NCBI RefSeq assembly: GCF_022662175.1
Contig: NZ_JAKMCR010000001.1
Location: 434,001-498,000, forward strand
Origin: Aestuariivivens marinum
Lineage (GTDB): Bacteria; Bacteroidota; Bacteroidia; Flavobacteriales; Flavobacteriaceae
DNA: 64,000 bases
Direction: 5' to 3'
In this document: positions 1 through 9,359 of the stretch, piece by piece
Layout: every line of letters starts with the position of its first letter
Numbering within the stretch: the stretch's first letter is position 1
Translations under genes and position numbers: made by a program
The notes under the pieces: model-generated
Database searches by the model: none
Told to the model about the DNA's origin: nothing
What the model saw: only the letters and a program-made list of their open reading frames with translations

Positions 1-103
1 TTTTAAAATCAAAAGTACGTAACGCTCCTGTCTTAAAGTCTTTCACCATACCTATGGTACCACCAGTATATATAAGGAGTATTTTTTGTTTTTCTTGACT
101 CAT
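1..103 (-). CDS. ansA: type I L-asparaginase, N-terminal fragment (runs off the window)
   Basis: Only the first 34 codons lie in the window. They read MSQEKQKILLIYTGGTIGM and then a Lys/Asp-rich turn. The IYTGGTIGM block is the glycine-rich start of the asparaginase/glutaminase fold and carries the catalytic N-terminal threonine (the T of GGTIG). The family hydrolyses L-asparagine to aspartate and ammonia. There is no signal peptide, which fits a cytoplasmic type I enzyme. The ATG lies 4 bp after the stop of the upstream tatD gene on the same strand, so the two are probably co-transcribed. The rest of the gene is outside the window. Confidence 0.85.
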   Translation of the reverse strand, partial: MSQEKQKILLIYTGGTIGMVKDFKTGALRTFDFK

Positions 104-107
104 AATA

Positions 108-875
108 TTATACTTTAAAAACGTCCTTCGAATTTTGAGTTGTTATTTCAGCTATATCTTCAACTGGCCTATTGTATATACTGGAAAGTTTTTCCAAAAC
201 ATTAACTATATAAGCGCTTTCATTTCGTTTGCCTCGATAAGGCACAGGTGCAAGATAAGGCGCATCGGTTTCCATCACAATATGCTTCAGATCTATTTGG
301 TTAATAAACTGGTCTATCTTGCCATTCTTAAAAGTTATTACACCTCCTATCCCCAATTTCATATTATAGGATATGGCTTGTTGGGCTTGTTCTAAAGTCC
401 CTGTAAAACAATGAAAAATTCCAAATAAGCTATCATCCTTTTCACCTTCTAAAACATCGAATATGTCGTCAAACGCATCTCGACAATGAATCACAATGGG
501 CAGCTTATGCTTTTTAGCCAATTGTATCTGATGTTTAAATGCTTTTTTTTGTATCCCTAAGGTCGATTTATCCCAATACAAATCAATTCCTGTTTCACCA
601 ACTGCATAAAATTGGTGTTGAGTCAACATATGCTCTACATGCTTAAGTTCATCAGCATAATTTTCCTTTACATGAGTAGGATGTAATCCCATCATTAAAT
701 ACACTTGTTCTGGAAAGTCTTCTTTTAATTGAAGCATGGATTGGGTATACGTAGAATCTATTGCCGGAATAAAAAAACGGGACACACCTAGTTTTATAGC
801 TTTCCCTATCATTTCGTTCCTGTCTTCATTGAAAGCTTCACTATATAAATGGGTATGTGTATCGGTTATAATCAA
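108..875 (-). CDS. tatD: TatD family metal-dependent hydrolase / deoxyribonuclease
   Basis: This 255-residue protein has the usual length of TatD enzymes, which are TIM-barrel metal-dependent nucleases in the cytoplasm. Visible metal ligands are the N-terminal DTHTHL motif, a Glu in AVGETGIDL, the HCRDA block, the HCFTG block near residue 155 and the ETDAPYLAP motif near residue 203. The frame has no ATG before the essential DTHTH motif. The first usable codon is TTG at 873-875, which I accept as the start. A TAnnTTTG-like element directly precedes or overlaps it. ansA follows after 4 bp. Confidence 0.9.
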   Translation of the reverse strand: MIITDTHTHLYSEAFNEDRNEMIGKAIKLGVSRFFIPAIDSTYTQSMLQLKEDFPEQVYLMMGLHPTHVKENYADELKHVEHMLTQHQFYAVGETGIDLYWDKSTLGIQKKAFKHQIQLAKKHKLPIVIHCRDAFDDIFDVLEGEKDDSLFGIFHCFTGTLEQAQQAISYNMKLGIGGVITFKNGKIDQFINQIDLKHIVMETDAPYLAPVPYRGKRNESAYIVNVLEKLSSIYNRPVEDIAEITTQNSKDVFKV

Positions 876-956
876 AATAGAATTGTTTTCGTTAACCTCT
901 TTAAATTTGTAAAAATAATCGTTTTACATGATTATCTTTACCAAAAGACTAATAAG

Positions 957-1397
957 ATGCAGTCACTTTACGAATTTCTTAGTACTAAAAACTATACCCG
1001 TGTAAAATTACACCTTACCAAAACCAATCATTTTGAAATTAACGCAACTATAAATGGTATAAAAGGCGTATTTATTTTAGATACCGGAGCGTCAAATTCC
1101 TGTGTAGATTTTGAAGCCATAGAGACCTTTAAATTACAAGCCGAAGACTCTATGGTAAAAGCTGCAGGTGCTGGTGCTATTGATATGGATACCAAAACAG
1201 CAAAAAAAAACAAGATAAAAATTGGAAAATGGAAAAATAATAAAGTTGTTTTGGTACTATTCAACCTTACCCATGTGAATACAGCCCTAATAAAACACAA
1301 CGCTAGGCCAGTTGATGGTATTATAGGCGCAGATATTTTAAAAAAGGCTAAAGCTATTATAGATTATCAAAAGAAATATCTCTATTTGAAATTATAA
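957..1397 (+). CDS. retropepsin-like single-lobe aspartyl protease
   Basis: I place the start at the ATG at 957 (146 residues) rather than at an earlier in-frame codon, because the protein then begins with the hydrophilic MQSLYEFLSTKNY. Residues about 22-146 form a retropepsin-like fold: a beta strand leads into the catalytic motif GVFILDTGAS, and a second conserved block GIIGADILKK comes near the C-terminus. This order, DTGA(S/T) then (I)GxDxL, is typical of bacterial clan AA single-domain aspartic proteases. No signal peptide is visible. A TAAATTTG element (902-909) could be its -7 box. The substrate is unknown. Confidence 0.75.
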   Translation: MQSLYEFLSTKNYTRVKLHLTKTNHFEINATINGIKGVFILDTGASNSCVDFEAIETFKLQAEDSMVKAAGAGAIDMDTKTAKKNKIKIGKWKNNKVVLVLFNLTHVNTALIKHNARPVDGIIGADILKKAKAIIDYQKKYLYLKL

Positions 1398-1452
1398 TTC
1401 CCTTTTTGGTGGCAAAATTTGCTTAAGACAAACCGTTCCTTTATTGGAAACC

Positions 1453-1483
1453 ATAAAAAAGCCTTTTAAATAACTTAAAAGGC
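1453..1483 (-). terminator. intrinsic terminator of the odhA-odhB operon
   Basis: A perfect 9-bp stem (GCCTTTTAA / TTAAAAGGC, 1461-1469 and 1475-1483) has a 5-nt loop. Read on the minus strand it is followed by a run of six T. It lies just downstream of odhB and is convergent with the protease gene on the other strand. Confidence 0.8.
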
Positions 1484-1508
1484 CTCATATAACTTAATGT
1501 TTTAGCTT

Positions 1509-2726
1509 TTACAACTCTAATGCTTTCTTAACATCATTATCCATTAAAAGTTCAATTGGGTTTTCCAAAGCTTCTTTAACAGCTACTAAAAAGCCAACAC
1601 TTTCCCTGCCATCTATAATTCTATGGTCGTAAGACAATGCCACGTACATGATAGGCCTAATTTCAACTTTACCATCTATAGCTACAGGACGTTCAACTAT
1701 ATTATGCATTCCTAAAATACCACTCTGTGGCGGATTTATAATAGGTGTTGATAGCATACTCCCAAAAACACCTCCATTGGAAATAGTAAATGTACCTCCC
1801 GTCATTTCATCAACTGTAATTTGTCCATCACGTGCACGCAACGCTAATCGCTTAACCTCAGCCTCAACACCTCTAAAACTCAAATTTTCTGCGTTTCGCA
1901 TTACTGGCACCATGAGTCCTTTTGGTCCAGAAACAGCAATGCTTATGTCGCAGAAATCGTATGAGACCATATCCTTACCGTCTATCATAGAGTTAACTGA
2001 AGGGAACAATTTTAATGCCCTAACTACAGCTAAAGTAAAGAAACTCATAAATCCTAATCCAACGCCATGCTTTGTTTTGAAGATCTCTTTATATTCACTA
2101 CGTAAAGCAAAAATAGGCGACATATCTACTTCATTAAATGTAGTTAACATTGCAGTTGTATTTTTTGCTTCAACCAAACGTTCGGCTACTTTACGACGCA
2201 ACATAGACATTTTTGACCTGGTCGTTCCTCTATTACCCCCTGTTGGTGTTCCCATAGAAGGTACGGCATTTACAGCGTCTTCTTTAGTTATCCTGCCATC
2301 TTTTCCTGTACCTGAAACCAATGTAGAGTCAATACCCTTTTCAGTCAAAATCTTTTTAGCAGCTGGACTTGCTGTTCCTGTAGCATAAGTGGCCGCCTGT
2401 TGTTGTATTGGTGCACTTGTCACCGCTTCAGTTTTTGGGGCCTCCATTTTTTCTTGAGTTGCTGAGCTTGTCGAAGCATCTGGCTTTTCAGCAGAGGTGT
2501 CAATTAAACATACTATAGCCCCTACAGCTACGGCATCGCCTTCTTCTGCCTTAAGTGTTATGGTTCCACTTGCTTCTGCAGGTAATTCAAGTGTTGCTTT
2601 ATCACTGTCTACTTCTGCAATGGCTTGGTCCTTCTCTACATAATCACCATCTTCAACCAACCATGTTGCTATTTCTACTTCGGTAATAGATTCACCTGGA
2701 GAAGGCACTTTCATTTCTAAAATCAT
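1509..2726 (-). CDS. odhB: dihydrolipoyllysine succinyltransferase, E2 of 2-oxoglutarate dehydrogenase
   Basis: This is the E2 subunit of the 2-oxoglutarate dehydrogenase complex of the TCA cycle, 405 residues. Residues about 1-75 are one lipoyl domain, with the lipoylated lysine in the [13 protein letters not shown] block. An Ala/Pro/Thr-rich linker (about 80-118) follows, then a peripheral subunit-binding domain ([13 protein letters not shown] ... [11 protein letters not shown]). The catalytic domain runs from about 175 and carries the acyltransferase motif [10 protein letters not shown] near residue 370. It follows odhA after 42 bp on the same strand, so the two form an operon. An intrinsic terminator lies about 30 bp downstream. 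Could also be labelled sucB. Confidence 0.95.
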   Translation of the reverse strand: MILEMKVPSPGESITEVEIATWLVEDGDYVEKDQAIAEVDSDKATLELPAEASGTITLKAEEGDAVAVGAIVCLIDTSAEKPDASTSSATQEKMEAPKTEAVTSAPIQQQAATYATGTASPAAKKILTEKGIDSTLVSGTGKDGRITKEDAVNAVPSMGTPTGGNRGTTRSKMSMLRRKVAERLVEAKNTTAMLTTFNEVDMSPIFALRSEYKEIFKTKHGVGLGFMSFFTLAVVRALKLFPSVNSMIDGKDMVSYDFCDISIAVSGPKGLMVPVMRNAENLSFRGVEAEVKRLALRARDGQITVDEMTGGTFTISNGGVFGSMLSTPIINPPQSGILGMHNIVERPVAIDGKVEIRPIMYVALSYDHRIIDGRESVGFLVAVKEALENPIELLMDNDVKKALEL

Positions 2727-2768
2727 ATGCTATAATTTGAATTATATTCTGAGTTAATTTTGTTAATC

Positions 2769-5513
2769 TTATTTTGAAACATCAAAAACGGCATCAATTA
2801 CACGTTGCTGCCTATTTCTATCCCTAGTGCTTGAACCCGGTGCCGGAACAGAACTAAACGCTCTTGAGTACACTTTTAAGTTTACCAAATCCATGCGTTC
2901 AAGCATGTAGGTCCATGCCCCCATATTTTTTGGTTCTTCCTGTGCCCATGCATATTCTTCTGCATTAGGGTATTTGTTTATCACTTCCTGAATTTTTCCC
3001 AAATGTAAAGGGAACAATTGTTCTATTCTTACTAGAGCCACATCTTCACTATTTAGCTTTTCCCTTTCAGCCAACAAATCATAATAGAATTTACCTGTAC
3101 AGAACACCAATTTTTTAACTTGTTTAGTCCCTATAGTATCGTCTATAACTTCTTCAAAAGTACCAGTTGCCAATTCATTTAATGAAGATACCGCCTTTGG
3201 GTGACGCAAAAGACTCTTTGGCGTAAAAACAATAAGTGGTTTCCTGAAATCACGTTTCATTTGTCGACGTAATAAATGGAAAAAGTTTGCTGGCGTCGTA
3301 CAGTCTGCAACAATCATGTTATCATTACCACACAATTGCAGGTAACGCTCTATTCTTGCCGAGGAATGTTCAGCCCCTTGCCCTTCATAACCATGAGGTA
3401 ATAACACCACAATGCCATTTTGAGATTTCCATTTATCTTCGGCTGCAGAGATATACTGGTCGAAAATAATTTGAGCTCCATTACTAAAATCTCCAAACTG
3501 GGCTTCCCAAATGGTTAAAGTGTTAGGATTAGCCATAGCATACCCGTAATCGAAACCAAGCACACCATATTCGGACAACAATGAATTATAAATATCCATC
3601 GCCCCTTTATTGTTCGGGTTAGTATTTAAAAGGTTGATTCGCTCTTCTGTCTTTTCATCACGTAAGATAGCATGGCGATGGCTAAAGGTTCCTCGTTCTA
3701 CATCCTGTCCAGATATACGAACATTATAACCTTCTTCCATTAAACTGCCATAGGCTAAGGTCTCTGCCATACCCCAATCTAACGTATCGGTTTCAAAAAC
3801 CATTTTATAGCGCCCTTCCAAAATGCGCTCGGCTTTTCTTAAAAACGTAGCCCCTTTAGGAACAGTAGAAATGACTTTCGATATCCCTTCTAACTTTTCT
3901 TTTGGATATGAAGTTTCAATAGAATCTAACATAGCGGAGAGCCCCTTACGTTCAAACCCTTCCCAACGTTCCTGCATAAACTCCCTAACTTTTGAGGACT
4001 CGGCATGTCTGGATTTTTCATATTCCCGTTCTAGCGTACCTTTAAACTCGGCTACAATTTCATCAGAATATGCTTTGTCTATAGTCCCTTCTGCAATAAG
4101 TTTATCAGAATAAATTTTAAATGGGTTTGGGTGTTTTGCAATATATTTATAAAGCTTGGGTTGAGTAAAACGTGGTTCATCTCCTTCGTTATGTCCATAT
4201 TTTCTATAGCCCAACAAATCTATATAAACATCTTTTTGAAAACGCATTCTATATTCCAATGCCATTTCTACAGCATGCACTACAGCTTCGGCATCATCTG
4301 CATTAACATGCAAAACAGGAGATAATGTGACCTTTGCTACATCGGTACAATAGGTACTGGAACGCGCATCTAAATAATTGGTTGTAAACCCTATCTGATT
4401 GTTAACTACAATATGAATGGTCCCACCTGTTTTATAGCCATTCAACTGACTCATTTGTGCTACTTCGTATGCAATGCCTTGACCAGCAATTGCCGAATCG
4501 CCATGTACTATTATGGGTACTATTTTTGAGTTATCACCATTATAATCTGTATCTATTTTGGCTCGGGCAATACCTTCGGCCACAGGAGCGACAGTTTCTA
4601 AATGTGAAGGATTGGGTACCAAATTCATCTTAATGTTTTTCCCATTTTGGTAGGTCTTGTTTAATGTAAATCCTAAATGATACTTTACATCACCATCTAT
4701 ATTTTCATCTTCAAAATCTTTACCATCAAACTCACTAAAAAGTTCCTTAATTGGTTTCCTAAATATATTTACAAGAGTACTCAATCTGCCACGATGTGCC
4801 ATCCCCAGAACACATTCTTTAACCCCATATTTTTCAACAGAGTAAAAAAGCACATTGCTAATAGCCGGAATTAATGATTCCCCGCCTTCTAATGAAAAAC
4901 GTTTTTGTCCTACATATTTGGTTTGCAAAAAATTTTCAAAAGTAACTGCATGATTTAATTTTGAAAGGATATATTTTTTAGTTTCCGCAGAAAAATTTGG
5001 TTGGTTATCATTCTTGTTCAATTGGTCTTGCCACCACCCAATAACGTCTGGATTACGCAAATACATATATTCCACACCTATGGAGCTACAATAAATACGC
5101 TCTAAATGTTTAATAATTTCACGTAATGTTGAAGCACCAATTCCTAAAATTTCTCCGGCACTAAAAACGGTATCTAGATCATTTTCTGATAGGTTGAAAT
5201 TTTCTAAATCTAAAGTAGGGTAATAACTTCTTCGTTCACGCACAGGGTTAGTTCTAGTAAATAGGTGCCCCCTCATCCTGTATCCATCAATTAACCTAAC
5301 AACATAAAATTCTTTGTGAACATGTTCGGTTATCTCAGTTGAACTAGCCTCTGCAGTCTCACCATTTAACCCAAAGCTCTCACTACCAAAATCGTAACCT
5401 TGAAAAAACGCTCTCCAACTTGGTTCTACACTATCTGGGTTTTGTAAATATTGATCATATAAATCAGCAAAGTATGCTGTATGCGCCGCATTTAAAAATG
5501 AAAATTTATCCAT
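2769..5513 (-). CDS. odhA: 2-oxoglutarate dehydrogenase E1 component
   Basis: This 914-residue thiamine-diphosphate enzyme decarboxylates 2-oxoglutarate in the TCA cycle. The N-terminal E2-contact segment is visible (FLNAAHTAYFADLYDQYLQ). The substrate and cofactor core follows, with MAHRGRLSTLVNIF, the block VHGDSAIAGQG, and the pyrimidine-binding half with TFSHRHAILRDE and LLPHGYEGQGAEHSSARIER. Length and motif order match bacterial SucA/OdhA. A candidate minus-strand -7 box TATTTTTG lies at 5561-5554, which would give a leader of about 37 nt. odhB follows in an operon. Confidence 0.96.
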   Translation of the reverse strand: MDKFSFLNAAHTAYFADLYDQYLQNPDSVEPSWRAFFQGYDFGSESFGLNGETAEASSTEITEHVHKEFYVVRLIDGYRMRGHLFTRTNPVRERRSYYPTLDLENFNLSENDLDTVFSAGEILGIGASTLREIIKHLERIYCSSIGVEYMYLRNPDVIGWWQDQLNKNDNQPNFSAETKKYILSKLNHAVTFENFLQTKYVGQKRFSLEGGESLIPAISNVLFYSVEKYGVKECVLGMAHRGRLSTLVNIFRKPIKELFSEFDGKDFEDENIDGDVKYHLGFTLNKTYQNGKNIKMNLVPNPSHLETVAPVAEGIARAKIDTDYNGDNSKIVPIIVHGDSAIAGQGIAYEVAQMSQLNGYKTGGTIHIVVNNQIGFTTNYLDARSSTYCTDVAKVTLSPVLHVNADDAEAVVHAVEMALEYRMRFQKDVYIDLLGYRKYGHNEGDEPRFTQPKLYKYIAKHPNPFKIYSDKLIAEGTIDKAYSDEIVAEFKGTLEREYEKSRHAESSKVREFMQERWEGFERKGLSAMLDSIETSYPKEKLEGISKVISTVPKGATFLRKAERILEGRYKMVFETDTLDWGMAETLAYGSLMEEGYNVRISGQDVERGTFSHRHAILRDEKTEERINLLNTNPNNKGAMDIYNSLLSEYGVLGFDYGYAMANPNTLTIWEAQFGDFSNGAQIIFDQYISAAEDKWKSQNGIVVLLPHGYEGQGAEHSSARIERYLQLCGNDNMIVADCTTPANFFHLLRRQMKRDFRKPLIVFTPKSLLRHPKAVSSLNELATGTFEEVIDDTIGTKQVKKLVFCTGKFYYDLLAEREKLNSEDVALVRIEQLFPLHLGKIQEVINKYPNAEEYAWAQEEPKNMGAWTYMLERMDLVNLKVYSRAFSSVPAPGSSTRDRNRQQRVIDAVFDVSK

Positions 5514-6155
5514 TACAATTTTTAATGGCCTTAGGCCTGGTCAAAATATTTTCCAAAAATACAACTTTTAACAAAATCAGATACTGATTTTAGTATAATT
5601 ATAACATGTGATTCTATATCCAAAAAACAGTTTCATTTTATATAGTAACTTAGGCTATTTACATATATAAAACCAAAGATAATTATCTGTTAAAAACACT
5701 ATTACGTCTATAATTTTATCATTAAATAGCAAAGGTCTTTTCGCTTAAAAAACCCCAAAATAATTTCCAGAAACACATTAACTTTAATGAAGTCTAGGCC
5801 TAAATGCCACATTCAGTGATTTTAAGTGCAGCCTATAATGCAACTACTATGCATTATAAATGATTTATAAGTATCATGTTTAAATCCAACGTGTTGATAA
5901 ACCCTATGAGATTAGTTCAAATTTTACAAATGATAAATATTTGTATTTCAACTCTTATTTTGGGGCAGGCTATTAAAAGTAGAATGTAACTTCATGAGAA
6001 CATTATCATATGTTATACAACAGAAACAAAAACATCTTTATAAATTCATGGATGCCTTTTACTAGGTTCTATTATCTGTAATATCCTCTAGTAAATTTTA
6101 AAGCTGCGTTCCTTTGTATTTAATTCAATTTTTTAAAAAAAGACAATTTTATCTT

Positions 6156-6177
6156 AAATATGATTTTTATCATATTT
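6156..6177. promoter_or_regulatory. FNR/CRP-type palindrome upstream of the nos cluster
   Basis: The site is AAATATGAT-TTTT-ATCATATTT, a perfect inverted repeat of two 9-bp arms around a 4-bp spacer. The core ATGAT-N4-ATCAT differs from the classical FNR half-site TTGAT-N4-ATCAA by one base per arm. Its centre (6166.5) is about 41 bp before the start expected from the downstream -7 box. That is the class II activator position. It suggests oxygen- or NO-responsive activation of nos transcription. Confidence 0.75.
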
Positions 6178-6195
6178 TTTTCAATGTCAAGGTTA

Positions 6196-6203
6196 TAGTT
6201 TTG
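6196..6203 (+). promoter_or_regulatory. -7 element of the nos promoter
   Basis: TAGTTTTG matches the Bacteroidetes -7 consensus TAnnTTTG. No TTTG -33 element is present at the proper distance; the FNR-like palindrome occupies that position. This is what an activator-dependent promoter would look like. The predicted start near 6207 leaves a leader of about 15 nt before the ATG at 6223. Confidence 0.6.
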
Positions 6204-6222
6204 TTTAATTAAAACCGCAAAT

Positions 6223-6723
6223 ATGAAATCAACACTAAAGCTAATGACCATTTTATTTTCTTTATTACTAATGAACTGTGGCGGTAAGGAAGAAAAAAAG
6301 AAAGAAGGCTTTTCTTATGAAAAGAAAACTACTACAGAACAAACCCTAAAGAAAGAAGATGCAGTTCCAGCTTCAAAAAAAATAACCCTTAATAATAAAG
6401 GTGTTGGTCCCATTACATCATTAGATTTAAGCTCCGAAATAGACCAAGAGATGGCAACCCATGGTGCCGATGTGTTTAAAAAAATGTGTACCGCATGTCA
6501 CCGAGCTGATAAAAAATTCATTGGACCTGCTCCTACTGGCATTTTAGAACGTAGAAGCCCAGAGTGGATTATGAACATGATTTTAAATCCTGAGGAAATG
6601 GTACAAAAAGACCCATTAGCCAAGGAATTACTCATCGAATTTAACGGTTCTCCCATGGCAAACCAAAACTTGACCCAGGAAGAAGCGAGAGCTGTACTAG
6701 AATACTTCAGAACACTTAAATAA
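6223..6723 (+). CDS. nos-cluster c-type cytochrome lipoprotein
   Basis: A 166-residue lipoprotein: the signal peptide ends at LLMNCGG and is followed by a Lys/Glu-rich linker (about residues 22-75). A single class I cytochrome c domain follows, with the haem motif CTACH near residue 95 and a methionine in GSPMANQ as the likely sixth ligand. It is probably a periplasmic electron carrier tethered to a membrane that passes electrons to the nitrous oxide reductase encoded two genes downstream. It is the first gene behind the FNR-like promoter, and the next gene starts 23 bp later. That it serves NosZ is inferred from position; haem attachment is directly visible. Confidence 0.85.
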   Translation: MKSTLKLMTILFSLLLMNCGGKEEKKKEGFSYEKKTTTEQTLKKEDAVPASKKITLNNKGVGPITSLDLSSEIDQEMATHGADVFKKMCTACHRADKKFIGPAPTGILERRSPEWIMNMILNPEEMVQKDPLAKELLIEFNGSPMANQNLTQEEARAVLEYFRTLK

Positions 6724-6746
6724 CTTCTTATAAAAAACCAAAAAAT

Positions 6747-7322
6747 ATGAATACAATAAAACAGCTATTTCTTGTTTTAGCAATCTTAGCATTTGTTTGC
6801 TCATGCAAAAACAATAACAGTAATGCCCCAACGAACAATACAGATAGTAATATTGAAAAACAATCTGATGACAAAACAGGACAGGCATTTATTACAGATG
6901 ATGAAGCTACCCCTAACTGCTTACAAATTGCTATAGGCTCCCCAGACCATAAAACATTGGTAGCGGCAGTACAAGCAGCCCAAGTAGAAAACGCTTTGGT
7001 TAATGTAGGACCTCTAACCGTTTTCGCTCCAACTGATGCTGCTTTTGCAGCTTTACCCGAAGGCACAGTAGAAAATTTGGTAAAACCTGAAAACAAAGAA
7101 ACTTTAGCAAATATCTTAAAGTACCATGTAACTCCTGGTAATTTAAGTACTGCCATTTTAACAAAACTGCCAAAATTAGGACAGGCTAATAACCAATACG
7201 TAAATGTGGAAGTCATTGACGGAAAACCAGTTATCGCTGGCGCTAATATTATTGCTTCGGTTAAGGCAGGTAATGGTATCGTTCATGTTATTGACAAAGT
7301 ATTACTGCCTCCAGCCGAATAA
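6747..7322 (+). CDS. fasciclin-domain lipoprotein in the nos cluster
   Basis: A 191-residue lipoprotein with lipobox FVCSC followed by an Asn/Thr-rich spacer. Residues about 60-190 form one FAS1 (fasciclin) domain, shown by the H1 block GPLTVFAPTDAAFAALP and the H2 block NGIVHVIDKVLLPP. FAS1 domains mediate protein-protein or surface contacts and have no known redox cofactor. The gene lies between the cytochrome c and nosZ with gaps of 23 and 29 bp, so it is part of the operon. A scaffold role for cytochrome and NosZ is conceivable but is only inference from position. Confidence 0.85.
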   Translation: MNTIKQLFLVLAILAFVCSCKNNNSNAPTNNTDSNIEKQSDDKTGQAFITDDEATPNCLQIAIGSPDHKTLVAAVQAAQVENALVNVGPLTVFAPTDAAFAALPEGTVENLVKPENKETLANILKYHVTPGNLSTAILTKLPKLGQANNQYVNVEVIDGKPVIAGANIIASVKAGNGIVHVIDKVLLPPAE

Positions 7323-7351
7323 ACACATTATAATCAGAAAACCATATAACA

Positions 7352-9316
7352 ATGAAGAATATATTTAAATCAGTAGTTGCAATACTAAGTGTATTTATAG
7401 TATTTACAAGTTGCAATAATTCCAAACAATCCAATTCTGGTGCATTGGCAGGTAATGTAGCAGACAAGGTTTATGTTGCTCCTGGTGAGCATGATGAATT
7501 CTATGCATTTATTTCAGGTGGCTTTAGTGGGCAAGTATCTGTTTACGGTTTGCCATCGGGACGTTTGTTTAAAGTGATTCCCGTTTTCTCACAAGATGCT
7601 GAAAAAGCATGGGGATATAACGAAGAAACTAAACCTATGTTGAACACATCACATGGCTTTGTACCTTGGGACGATGCACATCACCCCGATATTTCACAAA
7701 CCAATGGAGTTATTGATGGACGTTGGGTTTTTATTAATGGAAATAATACACCTCGTATTGCAAAAATAGACCTATCTACTTTTGAAACCACAGAAATTAT
7801 TGAAGTCCCCAATAGTGCTGGTAACCACAGTTCGTCGTTCGTTACTGAAAACACAGAGTACGTTGTCGCCGGCACCCGTTTTTCTGTTCCTGTACCTCAA
7901 AAAGATATGCCAATTAAAGACTACAAAGGAAACTTTAAAGGGGCTCTAACCTTTATTTCTGTTGACCCAGAACACGGGCATATGGATATTAAATTCCAAT
8001 TAATCATGCCTGGTTTCGATTACGATTTATCACATCCAGGTCGTGGTAAATCACACGGCTGGTTTTTCTTCTCAACCTATAACACAGAGGAAGCCAGTAC
8101 ACTTATGGAAGTAAACGCTTCACAAAATGACAAAGATTTCATAGCGGCTGTTAATTGGAAAAAAATTGAAGAATATGTAAACAATGGAGGTGGTATTATG
8201 ATGCCAACAAATTACGCTCATAACGTGTACGATGAAAGCACCCATATGGCCACTTCTACCATGAAAAAAGAGGTTCTTACTGTAAATCCATTGGATGTTC
8301 CTGGTGCAGTTTATTTAATGCCTACACCTAAATCTCCCCACGGTTGTGACGTAGATCCAACAGGGGAATATATTGTAGGTAGTGGTAAACTTTCAGCTAA
8401 CTTAACAGTACATTCGTTTACTAAAATGTTAGCCGCTATTGAAAACCAAAAATTTGCTGGTGACGCCTATGGTATTCCAATAATCAATTTTGAGGATTCA
8501 TTGGCTGGTGTTGTTGAGCAACCCGGTTTAGGCCCATTACACACCGAATTTGACGGTCAGGGTAATGCCTATACAACCTTCTTTATTTCTTCTGAAGTTG
8601 TTAAATGGAAAGTAGGCACTTGGGAGGTATTGGATAGACAACCTTGTTACTATTCCGTTGGCCACTTAATGATCCCAGGAGGCAACTCCCAAAAACCTTT
8701 CGGAAAATATGTAGTAGCGATGAACAAGATAACCAAAGACCGTTATTTACCTACTGGTCCAGAGGTAACCCAATCGGCTCAACTTTATGATATTTCAGGT
8801 GATAAAATGGAATTGCTGTTAGATTTTCCAACCGTTGGTGAACCGCACTACGCTGCTGGATGTCCTGCGGATCTAATAAAACCCCGTTCAAAAAAGATTT
8901 TCAATTTAGAGGATAACAATCATCCTTATGCTACAAAATCTGAATTGGACACTAAAGTTGTAAGAGAAGGAAATATTGTTCATGTATATATGACAACCAT
9001 ACGCAGCCACTTTTCTCCAGATAATATTGAAGGTATAAAAGTAGGCGATAAAGTATATTTCCACGTTACCAATTTAGAGCAGGATTATGATGTACCTCAT
9101 GGTGTAAGCATAATTGGAGCCAACACTTCTGAGTTACTCATTATGCCAGGACAAACTGAAACTTTCGTTTGGGAACCTAAACAAGTGGGGGTTTGGCCAT
9201 TTTATTGTACCGATTTCTGTTCTGCACTGCATCAAGAAATGCAAGGTTACGTTCGCGTTTCAGCTGCAAATGCCAATACACCTCTTAAATGGTCTCTTGG
9301 TGAGGATATAGAATAA
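7352..9316 (+). CDS. nosZ: nitrous oxide reductase, clade II (lipoprotein type)
   Basis: This 654-residue enzyme reduces N2O to N2. It begins with a Sec-type lipoprotein signal (VFTSCNN) and not a twin-arginine signal, the hallmark of clade II (atypical) NosZ. The seven-bladed propeller holds the CuZ histidines, seen in blocks such as DDAHHPD, SHPGRGKSHGW and SPHGCDVDP. The C-terminal cupredoxin domain carries the CuA ligands in YCTDFCSALHQEMQ (CxxxCxxxHxxM), with the upstream histidine in DVPHGVSI. All copper ligands appear intact, so the enzyme should be active. It is followed by a hairpin and then the accessory genes. Confidence 0.97.
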   Translation: MKNIFKSVVAILSVFIVFTSCNNSKQSNSGALAGNVADKVYVAPGEHDEFYAFISGGFSGQVSVYGLPSGRLFKVIPVFSQDAEKAWGYNEETKPMLNTSHGFVPWDDAHHPDISQTNGVIDGRWVFINGNNTPRIAKIDLSTFETTEIIEVPNSAGNHSSSFVTENTEYVVAGTRFSVPVPQKDMPIKDYKGNFKGALTFISVDPEHGHMDIKFQLIMPGFDYDLSHPGRGKSHGWFFFSTYNTEEASTLMEVNASQNDKDFIAAVNWKKIEEYVNNGGGIMMPTNYAHNVYDESTHMATSTMKKEVLTVNPLDVPGAVYLMPTPKSPHGCDVDPTGEYIVGSGKLSANLTVHSFTKMLAAIENQKFAGDAYGIPIINFEDSLAGVVEQPGLGPLHTEFDGQGNAYTTFFISSEVVKWKVGTWEVLDRQPCYYSVGHLMIPGGNSQKPFGKYVVAMNKITKDRYLPTGPEVTQSAQLYDISGDKMELLLDFPTVGEPHYAAGCPADLIKPRSKKIFNLEDNNHPYATKSELDTKVVREGNIVHVYMTTIRSHFSPDNIEGIKVGDKVYFHVTNLEQDYDVPHGVSIIGANTSELLIMPGQTETFVWEPKQVGVWPFYCTDFCSALHQEMQGYVRVSAANANTPLKWSLGEDIE

Positions 9317-9359
9317 TAAAGCTTAGGGAAATTTTTGTTTTAGTGTTTATTTTCCTATT

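Larger units (their letters stand above)
5514..6222. other. 709-bp divergent intergenic region between odhA and the nos cluster
   Basis: This AT-rich region contains no convincing open frame. On the left is the odhA leader, with a GGCC-TTA-GGCC inverted repeat near 5527-5537 and a -7-like box. In the middle is a perfect 9-bp inverted repeat (TATAATGCA / TGCATTATA, 5834-5858, 7-nt loop) of unknown meaning. On the right is the FNR-like palindrome and promoter of the nos cluster, listed separately. Most of 5600-6120 shows nothing I can name. Confidence 0.6.

Noticed and set aside
849-956. Longer start for the aspartyl protease at 849
   Set aside because: The extra residues overlap the tatD start and promoter region and add no conserved sequence.
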